Shown in pieces: positions 15,572 to 25,248 of a stretch of DNA of 64,000 nt. Source of the stretch: a virus; the IMG/VR virus record IMGVR_UViG_3300035670_000167, positions 1 to 64,000 of that record; one strand, 5' to 3'. A model generated the notes under the pieces. The model searched no databases. It had not been told where the DNA came from and was given only the letters and a program-made list of their open reading frames with translations. The position numbers and the translations under genes are program-made. The first letter of the stretch is position 1. Each line of letters begins with the position of its first letter.

Positions 15572-16829
15572 TTTTAACCTTTATTTTAAGTTTTCTTTTA
15601 TCAAATATATTTTTTATATCTTCCATCAAATTTTCATCCGCAGCATAATCAAATAAAAAACTATCGTACGTATATAATACTATTTTAGTTTTCTTGCCTT
15701 TCAACAATTTATGGATATCCATCAAGATACAAACATTGGTTGCTGTTTCCAAGTTTTGTAAAACATAATTAAACAACTTTTGTGGATTCATGTTATCCAG
15801 CTCACTCTTTTTAAAGCAATAACTTGAACCCGGTACGATAACTTGACCGGAGTTATTAAACTCATCCCAAGTTATTGTTATAAATTTCTTTATTTGTTGA
15901 AAAAATTCAAGGTGCTCATATTCCTTAAATACGCCTCCGTATAGTTGTTTAAACGTAAGTTCTTTAGCTTCTTTATAACTCGTTCCATACATGTCGGCAA
16001 AGACTTGGTGAACATCCTGTCCATCAAAATCAAAGGAAACCAAATTGGCAGCAAGGTTAGGATGATATGCACTAATATCGAGCTCAATAAATTCATCGTT
16101 TTGTGGTATGAAGCTCTTTCTAGCGCCCGACTCTTTATTTAATGCTGCAAAGTTAACGCCATTAAAAGAGTTACTTGGTCGTTTTGTTGTTGTAAAAAGG
16201 TTATAATGTGTAAAAACCTTATTGCTACCAACTGAATAGAGTGGATTAGTTGGTTTGAAGTGTTGATTAAAAACTGTTTCATCTATTTTTATCCCGTTAT
16301 TTTCGATTCCAAAGAATGCGAGTGTTGTTTTGTTGTTATAAAAATCATAATACTCCGGTAAATCTTGAGTAAAATGTTGTTTTACTTTATTATAAATATT
16401 TTCACAATACTCATAATGTTTAACTACCGGCACAATCTTGTTGATTTCTTTATTGTCCGGATACTTGTTATAAAAATATGTGTGAGTTGGTGTTGGGTCT
16501 TGTATATACGGAGGAGTAAGTATGTTTACGTCGCGCAAGCCCTTAATTTGAAAATAATATAGTGCATTTTTTTTATCACGCACCCACAACCATTCTATAT
16601 TGTGTAATAACGCATCTATATGCGTTTTACTAACGGATAATGTCTCGCTGTGGGCGACACATAACATATACCCTTTTTGTTCTATAGACGGTCTAAAATA
16701 TATTAAAGACACATCATTAAGTGTAGGATGTATGTTATTATGATAAGGAATTATTTCAATGAATGCCTCCTTATATTGTTTATTTATCAAATATTCAATT
16801 TGATTTTGAGTCTCTATTAACCAGAACAT
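15549..16829 (-). CDS. Compact family A DNA polymerase-like protein, 426 aa
   Basis: The C-terminal half follows the Pol I palm order. FGIENNGIKID (about 173-183) resembles the E..G(I/V).(V/I)D element. TTTKRPSN (about 213-220) sits where Pol I has the TGR loop. FIELDISAYHPNLA (248-260) is motif A with metal Asp251. SYKEAKELTFKQLYGG (284-299) is motif B with the Lys and YG. VLYTYDSFLF (384-393) is motif C with Asp389, where YDS replaces the usual HDE. The N-terminal 150 residues do not show a clear exonuclease. The fingers and thumb must be very short. It could be the replicative enzyme, a repair or primer-extension enzyme, or a degenerate relative. No family B (gp43-like) polymerase is in this window. 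Confidence 0.7.
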   Translation of the reverse strand: MFWLIETQNQIEYLINKQYKEAFIEIIPYHNNIHPTLNDVSLIYFRPSIEQKGYMLCVAHSETLSVSKTHIDALLHNIEWLWVRDKKNALYYFQIKGLRDVNILTPPYIQDPTPTHTYFYNKYPDNKEINKIVPVVKHYEYCENIYNKVKQHFTQDLPEYYDFYNNKTTLAFFGIENNGIKIDETVFNQHFKPTNPLYSVGSNKVFTHYNLFTTTKRPSNSFNGVNFAALNKESGARKSFIPQNDEFIELDISAYHPNLAANLVSFDFDGQDVHQVFADMYGTSYKEAKELTFKQLYGGVFKEYEHLEFFQQIKKFITITWDEFNNSGQVIVPGSSYCFKKSELDNMNPQKLFNYVLQNLETATNVCILMDIHKLLKGKKTKIVLYTYDSFLFDYAADENLMEDIKNIFDKRKLKIKVKNGRSYDF

Positions 16830-16881
16830 TTATTATAACCATTTTGTAATAATATAAAACCTATTTATAAAATATCCAAGT

Positions 16882-17490
16882 TTAGCTTTGATAAAATTTA
16901 ATATAATTTTCTCTTAAAAATAAAGACAAGCCATTAAAACCATTTTTTTCTTCTAATTTAACTATTCTTCTATTAGTGTTAAGTACTTTTTCTATATTTC
17001 CACTAATTTGCCAAGGTAAAGCTACTGTTTTATATAATTGCCATAAATACTCATCATTGTGGGAAGACATATTGTCAAAAGTCTTTTTATTTATTTCAAT
17101 AAATTTTGAAGCATTAACTTGTTTAGCAAAATATCTTGTAAAGTATCCTATCTCATATTCTTGACTAGTAGGTTCTGGGTAAAAAGGGATGGGTACTTGT
17201 TTATTTGTAGGAATTTCGTCTAGGTTTTGAATGTAAGTATTAACAGATCCTGTACTTACAAACGATGTTTGGATTTCAGTAAATAGTCCTTGGGTTGGGA
17301 TAGGTACTAAGTCTAATGGGTCTATTAATTCATCAGGATATTGTCTTGCTTGTGGAGTAGCTCCTAAATATCTTTGTCCTGTGGATAATTTATAATAAGG
17401 GCCTACATATGGAGATAAATCCGATGCCTTAACCAACTCTCCATTAGAGAATAAATCTGTTTGGATTTTTGTTTTAGGATAGTAAGGCAT
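16882..17490 (-). CDS. Putative baseplate/tail structural protein, 202 aa
   Basis: No family is firmly recognised. The protein begins MPYYPKTKIQTDLFSNG and contains PYVGPYYKLSTGQRYLG, a Pro/Tyr-rich virion-style segment. The rest is helical. It is the last gene of the tail module and follows the 1025-aa gene by 5 bases. Between its end and the polymerase-like gene (16830-16881) there is only AT-rich spacer. Confidence 0.65.
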   Translation of the reverse strand: MPYYPKTKIQTDLFSNGELVKASDLSPYVGPYYKLSTGQRYLGATPQARQYPDELIDPLDLVPIPTQGLFTEIQTSFVSTGSVNTYIQNLDEIPTNKQVPIPFYPEPTSQEYEIGYFTRYFAKQVNASKFIEINKKTFDNMSSHNDEYLWQLYKTVALPWQISGNIEKVLNTNRRIVKLEEKNGFNGLSLFLRENYIKFYQS

Positions 17491-17495
17491 TTAAT

Positions 17496-20400
17496 TTATT
17501 GTTGGTTTTGAATTGAATATTTTCTATTAGAACTTACTGTAAGACTTTCAATTTTAGTTTCCCATTTATTATCTTTAATAGAATGAGAAATACCTTTAAT
17601 TAAAAAATCAATAACTCCAGTTTTATTACTAGCTGTGTTGGGTCTATAACTATAAGGAAGAATTTGTTCTGTAATTGAAAAACGCTCATAATTTCTCATA
17701 CCTGAAAGTCCATCCATAGAAAGGGATAAATTAAAAGGAATAAAAAATGGTGAGGGCATATTACCTTCCAAAGCATCGTTACCTGTTAGATATAAAGCAA
17801 TATCTCTATTTGCTGATCTAATAGAATCAATAGTATCTTTAGAATAAAATTTATCTTTATATAAAGAATTTATAACTTTTTGAACTGCTTGTAAATTTTG
17901 TTGAAATATTATTTTAGGATCTGCTTTACCTGTTTGTGCTCCTTCAATACTATCTTTATCTAATTTTAGAGTAATTAATCTATCTGTAAGACCTTTATTT
18001 AGTTTAGATAATCCAGTAGCATTTTCACCAACTATGTTTCCAGAAGCTTGAGCTGAAATTGTAGCCATTGCTGCCATATTAGGGGGTAATTGGACTTGAA
18101 AATCTACATTTTTTATAAAACTACCGTAAGGTGTATTTTCTGTACCTATTCCATATACTTGGAATACCGCCATTTCATTTCTTTTTTGTTCAGCTGCGTT
18201 TATTAATTCTTCAACTCTTTCTATACTGCTTCCTTCAATAATTTTTAATTTATTTGCTTCAGCATCAAAAACGGGTTCTAATTTATTAACATTTCCAAGG
18301 GCATCATTTATATCATTAAATAATGATGTTAAAAAATTAAGTAAACTAGTTTTTCCATTGGCGTCTGTATTTTTATCAACACAACCTGCGGCATGATCTA
18401 GATTAACATATAAATTCATTAATTTAGCAGCATATTGATTGTTTGGATCATTTACAAAATAAGGTGAAACTGCTTGTAAATCACTAAGAACATCCCATTT
18501 AATTTCTGTAGGAGTTGATTTTCCATCTTTATCTACAACTGAAAAGGTATTGTTGTATTTACTTGGTATCACACATATTTTTGGGTCTGCTGAAAATTGT
18601 GCTGGGAATCTTAAACAAAAATTATTTTCAACCTCTGTATCTATTTCAAATATAGGATTTGAAGATGGAGGAGGTGTTTGTGATCCTGTAGGGGTTTGAA
18701 TAACAGTAGTGTCTGATTGGGGTTGGTCGTTAGTTTTAAATGTTATAGCGTTTGGATCATATTTTTTAGTAGAATCATAAACTAAAAGGTTATTTTGAAT
18801 CCATTCTAATAAATAACCTAATCGTACATAATAAAAATTTAAACTTAATTTTGAAGTTCCTGTAGATGAAGGATTTGAAGAATCTGCGGTAAATGTAAGT
18901 TTATAAAGATTACCTTTATTTCCTCCTGCTATTGCTTCTTGTCTCCAATTATATAATTGAAGATTTAAAATAGTTTTATTTTTTGTTTCTACGGAAGTTA
19001 TAGGAGATAAAGAACGAATTTCTTCATCTCGTTTTAATTTTTGAGAAGCAGCATCTAAACCTTTTCTTTTAGCTTCATTTTCTTTTTTCTTTTTTTCTGC
19101 TTCTTTTTGAGCATCTTCTTCTGCTTTTCCTAGATTTTGTTTATCAATAGAATTAATAATTGAAATAATCTCGTTAGCTTGCTTTATAAGATATTTTTTA
19201 TCAGCTTCATATATTTCATCCCATCGAACTTCAGGTTCTTCACGTATCCATGTAGATTTCCAACTGTAAACATCTGATTTGAATTGGGTGATGGTATCTT
19301 TGGCGGAGGTGTTTGAGTTTTTGTCTGCGGAAACTTGAATGTTTAAAGTTTTAGTAGTTCTTTTTATATTTCTACTAGCTTCTATAGCTTCAGCATCATT
19401 TAAACCAATATCTCTTTGTCTTGGGAAAAGATTTGCTCTATTTTTTATATTTCTTATATAACCAGCTATTTTATCATTAGCATTTTTTACTTTTTCTTGG
19501 GTTGTTGCTCCAACGGCTTGAGCAGTTCCATCTATTTCTTGGTCAGCAGCATCTATAGCTTTATATTGGCTATCTATATTTGCTTGTTTTTTAGCAGCTA
19601 ATTGAGAAGGGGTAAGTTCTGTTTTATTAGTAACAATTCCTGCTTTGTTAATTTTAAGAGATTCAATTATATCTCCTAAACCTACTAAATTTAAATCAAT
19701 ATCGTATGAACCATCATCATTAAATTTCCAAGTAAAATTAGTGACTTTACCTAACATTGCATCATAATTATAACTATCTTCCTCTCGTTGTTTGTGAATA
19801 GCTTCTATTATATTTTGTTGGGTTGAACCTTCTTTAAAAAATAATTCAAAGGGTTTAGTTACAAATTCATTTCTTGTTTTTAAAGGATTATTATTATTTG
19901 TATTTGCTGCTAGTTTATTATCTAACCAAATATTATGACCCCATTCTAAAAGCATTGTGTAACCAATTCTAAAATATAAAGCATCAAATATTTGAAGTTG
20001 TTCTACTGAAAATACTTTAATTTTTACTGAAGCTTTAGCAAGTGCTCCTCTATTATAAAAACTTACATCAGCCGATTCAATCATAGGCATAGGAACAAAA
20101 CCTTTAGAGGAAATACCTCCCCATCCATAAGCAGCAATTGTACTTACATAATCATAAGCTCCACTCCCACCATTATCTACAATACCAAATTTAAATTTAG
20201 GATTTAATTTATCATCTACACCAACTGTACCTCCAAATAAAACACAAGCTTTAGCAAGTTCCATTCCTGTAAGATTTTCATTGATACCTCTTTCTTTTAA
20301 TTGGTTTTTTCCTTGAGATAATAAATCACTAGTGGCTCTTTCTTGTGCTGCTGTATCATTTACTGTACTTCCTGAGACTTGGACATCAATAGGTGAAGAA

Positions 20401-20573
20401 CTAGTTCCTACGTTAATAGAAGATGCTAATCGTAAAAATGCATTAACATTATTTCCATAAACTATATGAGAATCATTTTTATATCGTGCTCCTAAATAGT
20501 TTTGTCTATATATTATTTGATCAGTAACGCCTTTATCAAAAACCTCACCTGTAATGTTTCCATTTTTTGGCAT
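17496..20573 (-). CDS. Large tail/baseplate protein, 1025 aa (hub candidate)
   Basis: Not confidently assigned. The N-terminal part contains beta-rich stretches (ASVKIKVFSVEQLQIF; FTWKFNDDGSYDIDLNL) of the kind seen in tail hub proteins. A charged coiled-coil insertion spans roughly residues 320-520, including an Ala/Lys/Glu run (EEDAQKEAEKKKKENEAKRK). The C-terminal part is again beta-rich, with GVIDFLIKGISHSIKDNKWETKIESLTVSSN near the end, typical of a domain contacting neighbouring baseplate rings. It lies between the LysM gp53-like gene (1-base gap) and the 202-aa tail gene. By position it is most likely a central hub or wedge component. Confidence 0.6.
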   Translation of the reverse strand: MPKNGNITGEVFDKGVTDQIIYRQNYLGARYKNDSHIVYGNNVNAFLRLASSINVGTSSSPIDVQVSGSTVNDTAAQERATSDLLSQGKNQLKERGINENLTGMELAKACVLFGGTVGVDDKLNPKFKFGIVDNGGSGAYDYVSTIAAYGWGGISSKGFVPMPMIESADVSFYNRGALAKASVKIKVFSVEQLQIFDALYFRIGYTMLLEWGHNIWLDNKLAANTNNNNPLKTRNEFVTKPFELFFKEGSTQQNIIEAIHKQREEDSYNYDAMLGKVTNFTWKFNDDGSYDIDLNLVGLGDIIESLKINKAGIVTNKTELTPSQLAAKKQANIDSQYKAIDAADQEIDGTAQAVGATTQEKVKNANDKIAGYIRNIKNRANLFPRQRDIGLNDAEAIEASRNIKRTTKTLNIQVSADKNSNTSAKDTITQFKSDVYSWKSTWIREEPEVRWDEIYEADKKYLIKQANEIISIINSIDKQNLGKAEEDAQKEAEKKKKENEAKRKGLDAASQKLKRDEEIRSLSPITSVETKNKTILNLQLYNWRQEAIAGGNKGNLYKLTFTADSSNPSSTGTSKLSLNFYYVRLGYLLEWIQNNLLVYDSTKKYDPNAITFKTNDQPQSDTTVIQTPTGSQTPPPSSNPIFEIDTEVENNFCLRFPAQFSADPKICVIPSKYNNTFSVVDKDGKSTPTEIKWDVLSDLQAVSPYFVNDPNNQYAAKLMNLYVNLDHAAGCVDKNTDANGKTSLLNFLTSLFNDINDALGNVNKLEPVFDAEANKLKIIEGSSIERVEELINAAEQKRNEMAVFQVYGIGTENTPYGSFIKNVDFQVQLPPNMAAMATISAQASGNIVGENATGLSKLNKGLTDRLITLKLDKDSIEGAQTGKADPKIIFQQNLQAVQKVINSLYKDKFYSKDTIDSIRSANRDIALYLTGNDALEGNMPSPFFIPFNLSLSMDGLSGMRNYERFSITEQILPYSYRPNTASNKTGVIDFLIKGISHSIKDNKWETKIESLTVSSNRKYSIQNQQ

Positions 20574-20574
20574 A

Positions 20575-20895
20575 TTATATTCTATTTAATGTATTAAAAA
20601 GAGTTTTAGCAAGTGATACATTATACGGAATTCTTATTTCAAGTCCAACAGGAATAAAAAGAGAATTTTGAGGAATTATATCTGGGTTACCTGAAGCTAT
20701 AATCCACCATAAATTTACATCGCCATAAAATTGTTGGGCTAATAAATCTAATCTATCTCCTAAAGTTGTATAAGCATAAGTATCATTAATGTCATTAGGT
20801 AATTCTGGGTATCTTATACTTTTTTGAATTGGAATAGTTTTATTTCCACCTAATTCTATAAAGGGAACTAATAAATTATTATCATATCTACTCAT
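20575..20895 (-). CDS. LysM-domain baseplate wedge protein, T4 gp53-like
   Basis: 106 aa. The central segment TLGDRLDLLAQQFYGDVNLWWIIASGNPDIIP is a LysM-type motif in the form found in phage baseplate wedge proteins (gp53 of T4, W/I-A-x-x-N-x-I pattern). It is followed by FIPVGLEIRIPYN, the usual closing strand. Gp53-like proteins clamp the inner baseplate. It follows the 430-aa tail gene by 5 bases. Confidence 0.78.
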   Translation of the reverse strand: MSRYDNNLLVPFIELGGNKTIPIQKSIRYPELPNDINDTYAYTTLGDRLDLLAQQFYGDVNLWWIIASGNPDIIPQNSLFIPVGLEIRIPYNVSLAKTLFNTLNRI

Positions 20896-20900
20896 TACTA

Positions 20901-22193
20901 TTAAATATTAGTTGATGAAGGAGATGTAGTATTTTTATATCCTCCAGAATTATTATTTGGATCTCCTGTTTTACCAAATGATATAAACGGAGCATTTACT
21001 TGAGTACCATCTATTTCTATAGGTGCATCTGAGGATGGTAAAATAAATTTATCACTAACAGTTTGAGGAATAAAATTATGAATTGGTGTAAATTTAATAC
21101 TTTTAATTTCAATTAATTTAGGCATAATATAACCATTTGGTTCTGGGGTACCAAATTCAGTTCTAGCTATATCCCAACCTGCTTCATCGGGAAAATCAAA
21201 ATTAATACCTCTAATTATGCCTGGAAGATCTGTAATATAATCCCCAATAGTAATTTTAACTAAATTACCACGCATAAAACCACCTTGTGTATAATCAGGT
21301 GCCATCAATGATGCTAGATAATTTAATTTACTATATACGGCAGATTGTTCATCTTTTGACATTACAGGAACTTGTAAACTAAATCCTAAATCTCTACTAA
21401 AACCTCCATATGAATAAAATTTTTCTCCTCTACCCATATATTTTATTTCATTCCAATCAGCTCCATAATTATCTGAAAGTCCAGTTAAATAGGCTCTAAA
21501 ATGAATATAAGTATTATTTCCTGAACCATCATTATTGATCTTTTGAATATAAAAAGGGACAGTATCAGTTAAATAAGCATCCTCAGGACCTGTTGAACTT
21601 TGATATAAAGGACTTACAGTAATTGAATCTGTACGTTTAGCACTTCGTGCGGCTGCCCCCGCTGCTCTGCGTTCTGCGTTATTTTTAAAAGTTGCAGGTT
21701 CACCATAAGTACTTTCACGAGTAAAAGTTGGATTTAATCCAAAACTAAAAGTATTTCTAACATTTACACCTGTAGGTGCTAATGCAGTATTAGCAACATA
21801 TGATCCTGGGTTGATAAATTGGTAACGTCTTACATCACTTCCATATTGTCGAATATTTTGTGTAAGAAGTAAAGCTTGTTGTTTAGCAAGAAATTGTAAA
21901 CCTTGTTCAGTAATTAAAAATTTACTAATTCGTTCAGTATCCTGAAAGGTAGATCTAGATAATACACCTTGTCCTCTATAAAGACCATCAATAAGTGTTT
22001 GAGGTGTTTGTTGACTATCTAAAGAAGGTAATGGTGTTGTAATTAATGGCTTAGATTTTGATCCATTACCTGCAACTCCTGCATCTCCCGGGGTTCCTGC
22101 TTCCCAGGAAACTTCCCTAGGGTTATAGGTATAACCTTTGCCTCTGTAAAATTTAAAGGATCCTGGTTCTGTAAGGAGTGTTACTAAGCCCAT
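20901..22193 (-). CDS. Tail tube cap/initiator-like baseplate protein, 430 aa
   Basis: Assigned by pattern, not firmly. The central part has FSLQVPVMSKDEQSAVYSKL, LMAPDYTQGGFMRGNLVKI and TIGDYITDLPGIIRGINFDF. This order (aligned KLNYL, PDY, G-N-x-V-x-I-T-I-G-D, then G-I-I-x-x-x-F) resembles T4 gp48/gp54-type proteins that start the tail tube. The N-terminal 90 residues are Gly/Pro-rich and basic (FYRGKGYTYNPREVSWEAG). It sits just downstream of the tape measure and the 54-aa gene and upstream of the gp53-like gene, which fits a baseplate role. Confidence 0.6.
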   Translation of the reverse strand: MGLVTLLTEPGSFKFYRGKGYTYNPREVSWEAGTPGDAGVAGNGSKSKPLITTPLPSLDSQQTPQTLIDGLYRGQGVLSRSTFQDTERISKFLITEQGLQFLAKQQALLLTQNIRQYGSDVRRYQFINPGSYVANTALAPTGVNVRNTFSFGLNPTFTRESTYGEPATFKNNAERRAAGAAARSAKRTDSITVSPLYQSSTGPEDAYLTDTVPFYIQKINNDGSGNNTYIHFRAYLTGLSDNYGADWNEIKYMGRGEKFYSYGGFSRDLGFSLQVPVMSKDEQSAVYSKLNYLASLMAPDYTQGGFMRGNLVKITIGDYITDLPGIIRGINFDFPDEAGWDIARTEFGTPEPNGYIMPKLIEIKSIKFTPIHNFIPQTVSDKFILPSSDAPIEIDGTQVNAPFISFGKTGDPNNNSGGYKNTTSPSSTNI

Positions 22194-22199
22194 TAACTA

Positions 22200-22364
22200 T
22201 TATCTCGGTTGATTTGCAGTGTATTTTGTTGGTTCTGATGCTAGATCTAATTGGGATGCTGCTTTATATTGTTTTTCCAATTTTGATTTTTGTTGGTCTT
22301 CGATTTTTGGAGTTTGTCCAAATAAACTCAACGTGCTTTTTTTTAATAAGTCTAAGATTGCCAT
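22200..22364 (-). CDS. Small tail-module protein, 54 aa
   Basis: An ATG at 22362-22364 gives MAILDLLKKSTLSLFGQTPK, ending at TAA 22200-22202. A late-type element (22376-22385) lies 11 bases upstream and the next gene starts 7 bases after its stop. The short amphipathic N-terminal helix and polar tail match no family. The promoter element and spacing are the evidence for expression. Confidence 0.7.
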   Translation of the reverse strand: MAILDLLKKSTLSLFGQTPKIEDQQKSKLEKQYKAASQLDLASEPTKYTANQPR

Positions 22365-22375
22365 AGTTTTTTTGT

Positions 22376-22385
22376 TTATAAATAT
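22376..22385 (-). promoter_or_regulatory. AATATTTATAA late element
   Basis: The coding strand reads ATATTTATAA, 11 bases upstream of the 54-aa gene, between it and the tape measure stop at 22399. Confidence 0.6.
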
Positions 22386-22398
22386 TAAAAATTAAAAA

Positions 22399-25188
22399 TT
22401 ATTGTTGTTTATAGTTAGATAAAGCTAATGTAGTTCCTACTTTATTTCCGTCAATCATTACTACACCTTCTTTTCCTAAAATTTGTTGTAATAAAGATGA
22501 TACTCTTTGGAGTTCTGCTACTACAGCATTATTATCTCCACCACCACCACCTTTTTTATTTTTATTAAATAAATCAGTTCCAGCAATTACGTCATCTCTA
22601 TCATTTAATTGGATAGCACCTTCTGGACCTAGTAATGTTCTTTTTCCATATCCTCCTTCTGAATAAACGTCATTACCTTTAGCTTTTTGTTCTTGAGAAT
22701 TAAAATATAGTGCAGCAGCAGCTCCAGCAGCTAAGGCTATACCAGCAGCAACACCTAAGGTGGCAGCAGACATACCTGTTACTTGAGCAACTGCTTTTAA
22801 AGCTTGTGCTGCAGCTTCTCTAATTCCTAATAATATTCTTCTACCTAAAGATGCTTCTTCTTTTGAGTTTAATCCAGCAATAACTATTTTTACTGCTTGA
22901 ATACCTTTTTGTATACCTTCATATATAGCTGTAGCTTTATTAATGGCTAACTGAGTGAATTGGATAGCTTTCATAGTTAAATAAAAACCTCCTACGGCAG
23001 TTGCTATTATTCCAATAGTTTTTTCCATTGTTGTAAATTCTTGATTACCTTCAAATAATTTACTTATTAAACTACCTATTGAACCTACTATTTCTACTAT
23101 TATATCTTTAACACTAACAATAACGGGGTAAATTTTATCCCATAATGAAGAAATTACAGGCATTAAATCCATTGCTAAGTTTTTTAACATTTCAAATATT
23201 GGAGTAACAAATTCTTTAACACCTTCAAAAGCACTTTTAATACCTTCGGTCATTATTTTAACATTACCTGTATTTGTAAGCCATTCTTTTACTCCTTCAA
23301 AAATAGGCCAAACAATTTTCCATAATTCTGTAAATAAAGTATTAATTATAGGCATAAGGGCTATTGCTATTTCATTCATAGCAGATTCAAATTGTTGATA
23401 CATTGCTCCTAAAGGACCCATTGATGCTTTTCTAGCATCTTCTTCGTTTTTTATAGCTTCAGCAAGTGATGCCATAGAAGTCATAGCAGCTACTCCTTGT
23501 TTTTGAAGATCTAAAGTATCTTGATTTGAAGCTTCATTTTTCTTTTGATTAGATAACATATCAGCTAAGGAATCACCATTCATACCTAATGCTTTACCTA
23601 AAGCATCTTGTTGAAGACGATTCATTTTACTAAATTCAGCAGCTGTAACTCCTTGTTCAGCTAAAGCTGCCATTAAATCTTCATTTTTACCATTTAAAGC
23701 TGCTTCTCTTGCTTTTTCAAGATTTAATTCTTTACCTGTTAATAATTCTGCTTCCATTTCAGCAGCAATTGAGTCTTCAATATTTAATAAAGCATTTGCT
23801 ATACTTTCAACTTGTTCCATTTCAAGACCTAATTTTTTAGCTTGAACAACAGCTGATGTAATAGCTTTTCCGGATCCTTGGAAACTTAAAGCAACACGGC
23901 TAGAGACTTTAGATACACCTTCCATTACCGATTTCATACTTACATTTACTTTTAAACTTTTAAGAGATTCTTGAGCTTGTGTAGCAATTTCTTCAGCCAC
24001 ATGGCCTGCTTCTTCACCTGTAAGTTTTGAAATATTGTATATTTTGCCTAAAACATCTCCACTTACACCTCCATGAACATTTAGTTTCATAAAGGTTTTC
24101 ATTGTTTCGGCACCTAGCTTTTCAGTTCCTTGGATTTGACCATAAATAGCACCTGCAGCAGCGGTTGCTTGATCATGAGTCATACCCATAGCACCACCTA
24201 TTCCTCTTGCTTCTCCGGCTACTTTAGCACCCATTGATGCTGAAAGTCCTAATTCTCTAGTTAAATTAGCTGTTTCCTGGCTAATTTCTGCCATAAAATC
24301 ACGGGCTTCTCTACCCATTTCCTTAAACTTACCGAATAAAGAAGTAGCCATTCCTATTAAAGCTAAAGGACCTAAAGCAGATTTTAAAGCTGTACCAAAG
24401 GCAGCAATACCTACTCTCATTTTACCAAAAACACCTAATGCTTTTTTACCACCATCCGTTAATTCATAAGTTAAATCTTTTGCTTTTTGGGCAGCAGCAT
24501 CTAATCCTAATTTTTTACCTAAATCACCAAAACCTAATTTTTCTAAAAGTTTATTAGCTCCCATTAATGATGAAGTAAATAAACTTTGAGATTTAACTAA
24601 ATTTTCTTGATAAGTTTGTTGAGTTTTTAAAAATTCGTTATTTCCTTCTAATGCTTTTGAAGTTTCTTGTAATAACATGTATTGTTTTTCTTCAGCTGAA
24701 AGATTTTCTAGTTGGGTAGATAGACCTTTTTGACGGGAATATAATTGTTTTGCTAAAGTATCTGCTTGTTCTTTAGCTCCTTTAACACCTAATTCTTCTT
24801 GTTTTCTTAAATCTTCTAAGATTTTTTTAGAATTAGCTAAACCTTTTTCTTGGTTTTTAATAAATTCTATTCTTTTTTTCCCAGTATTACCTATTTCTTT
24901 TTCAAGATTAAGTTGAGTCCTTGCTACTTCATTTTGTAATTTTTTATTTTTGGCAATATCTTTTTCTACATCTTTAAGAGTATTATATTCGGATGATAAA
25001 GATTGGGTTAAATTAACTGCTTTTTTAGTTAAATCAGCTGATAATTTGTCTTGGGTAAATTTATCTTTTGCGTTTTTAACTAAAAAAGACATCTTATCAT
25101 TTAGAGTAGATACAAGATTTATTTGTTCCGATAATGCTTTATTAGCATCCTCTATATTTTGTCTTTGTATTTGATCTTTATTAGCCAT
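22399..25188 (-). CDS. Tail tape measure protein, 929 aa
   Basis: Long helical protein that sets tail length. The N-terminal 220 residues are coiled coil, with a regular Lys/Glu/Leu pattern. A middle region is Ala/Gly/Met-rich (GGAMGMTHDQATAAAGAIYGQI). Hydrophobic segments follow at about residues 260-290 and later (MSAATLGVAAGIALAAGAAA), as expected for a protein that inserts in the host membrane. The C-terminus is a short helical hub-binding part. The start is placed at the ATG 25186-25188, since the preceding codon is TTG. Position after tube, chaperone pair and terminator matches other contractile-tailed phages. Confidence 0.9.
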   Translation of the reverse strand: MANKDQIQRQNIEDANKALSEQINLVSTLNDKMSFLVKNAKDKFTQDKLSADLTKKAVNLTQSLSSEYNTLKDVEKDIAKNKKLQNEVARTQLNLEKEIGNTGKKRIEFIKNQEKGLANSKKILEDLRKQEELGVKGAKEQADTLAKQLYSRQKGLSTQLENLSAEEKQYMLLQETSKALEGNNEFLKTQQTYQENLVKSQSLFTSSLMGANKLLEKLGFGDLGKKLGLDAAAQKAKDLTYELTDGGKKALGVFGKMRVGIAAFGTALKSALGPLALIGMATSLFGKFKEMGREARDFMAEISQETANLTRELGLSASMGAKVAGEARGIGGAMGMTHDQATAAAGAIYGQIQGTEKLGAETMKTFMKLNVHGGVSGDVLGKIYNISKLTGEEAGHVAEEIATQAQESLKSLKVNVSMKSVMEGVSKVSSRVALSFQGSGKAITSAVVQAKKLGLEMEQVESIANALLNIEDSIAAEMEAELLTGKELNLEKAREAALNGKNEDLMAALAEQGVTAAEFSKMNRLQQDALGKALGMNGDSLADMLSNQKKNEASNQDTLDLQKQGVAAMTSMASLAEAIKNEEDARKASMGPLGAMYQQFESAMNEIAIALMPIINTLFTELWKIVWPIFEGVKEWLTNTGNVKIMTEGIKSAFEGVKEFVTPIFEMLKNLAMDLMPVISSLWDKIYPVIVSVKDIIVEIVGSIGSLISKLFEGNQEFTTMEKTIGIIATAVGGFYLTMKAIQFTQLAINKATAIYEGIQKGIQAVKIVIAGLNSKEEASLGRRILLGIREAAAQALKAVAQVTGMSAATLGVAAGIALAAGAAAALYFNSQEQKAKGNDVYSEGGYGKRTLLGPEGAIQLNDRDDVIAGTDLFNKNKKGGGGGDNNAVVAELQRVSSLLQQILGKEGVVMIDGNKVGTTLALSNYKQQ

Positions 25189-25204
25189 CAATATTTAATA
25201 TATG

Positions 25205-25214
25205 TAATAAATAT
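25205..25214 (-). promoter_or_regulatory. Late element variant ATATTTATTA
   Basis: The coding strand reads ATATTTATTA, one base off the consensus, 16 bases upstream of the tape measure ATG and immediately after the terminator at 25219-25240. Confidence 0.45.
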
Positions 25215-25218
25215 TAAA

Positions 25219-25240
25219 GGGTATCAAATTTTTGATACCC
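25219..25240 (-). terminator. Rho-independent terminator after the tail chaperone pair
   Basis: Perfect arms GGGTATCAAA and TTTGATACCC with a T-rich minus-strand tail (TTTAATATTT). It separates the chaperone pair (ends 25249) from the tape measure gene. Confidence 0.85.
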
Positions 25241-25248
25241 CTTATATT

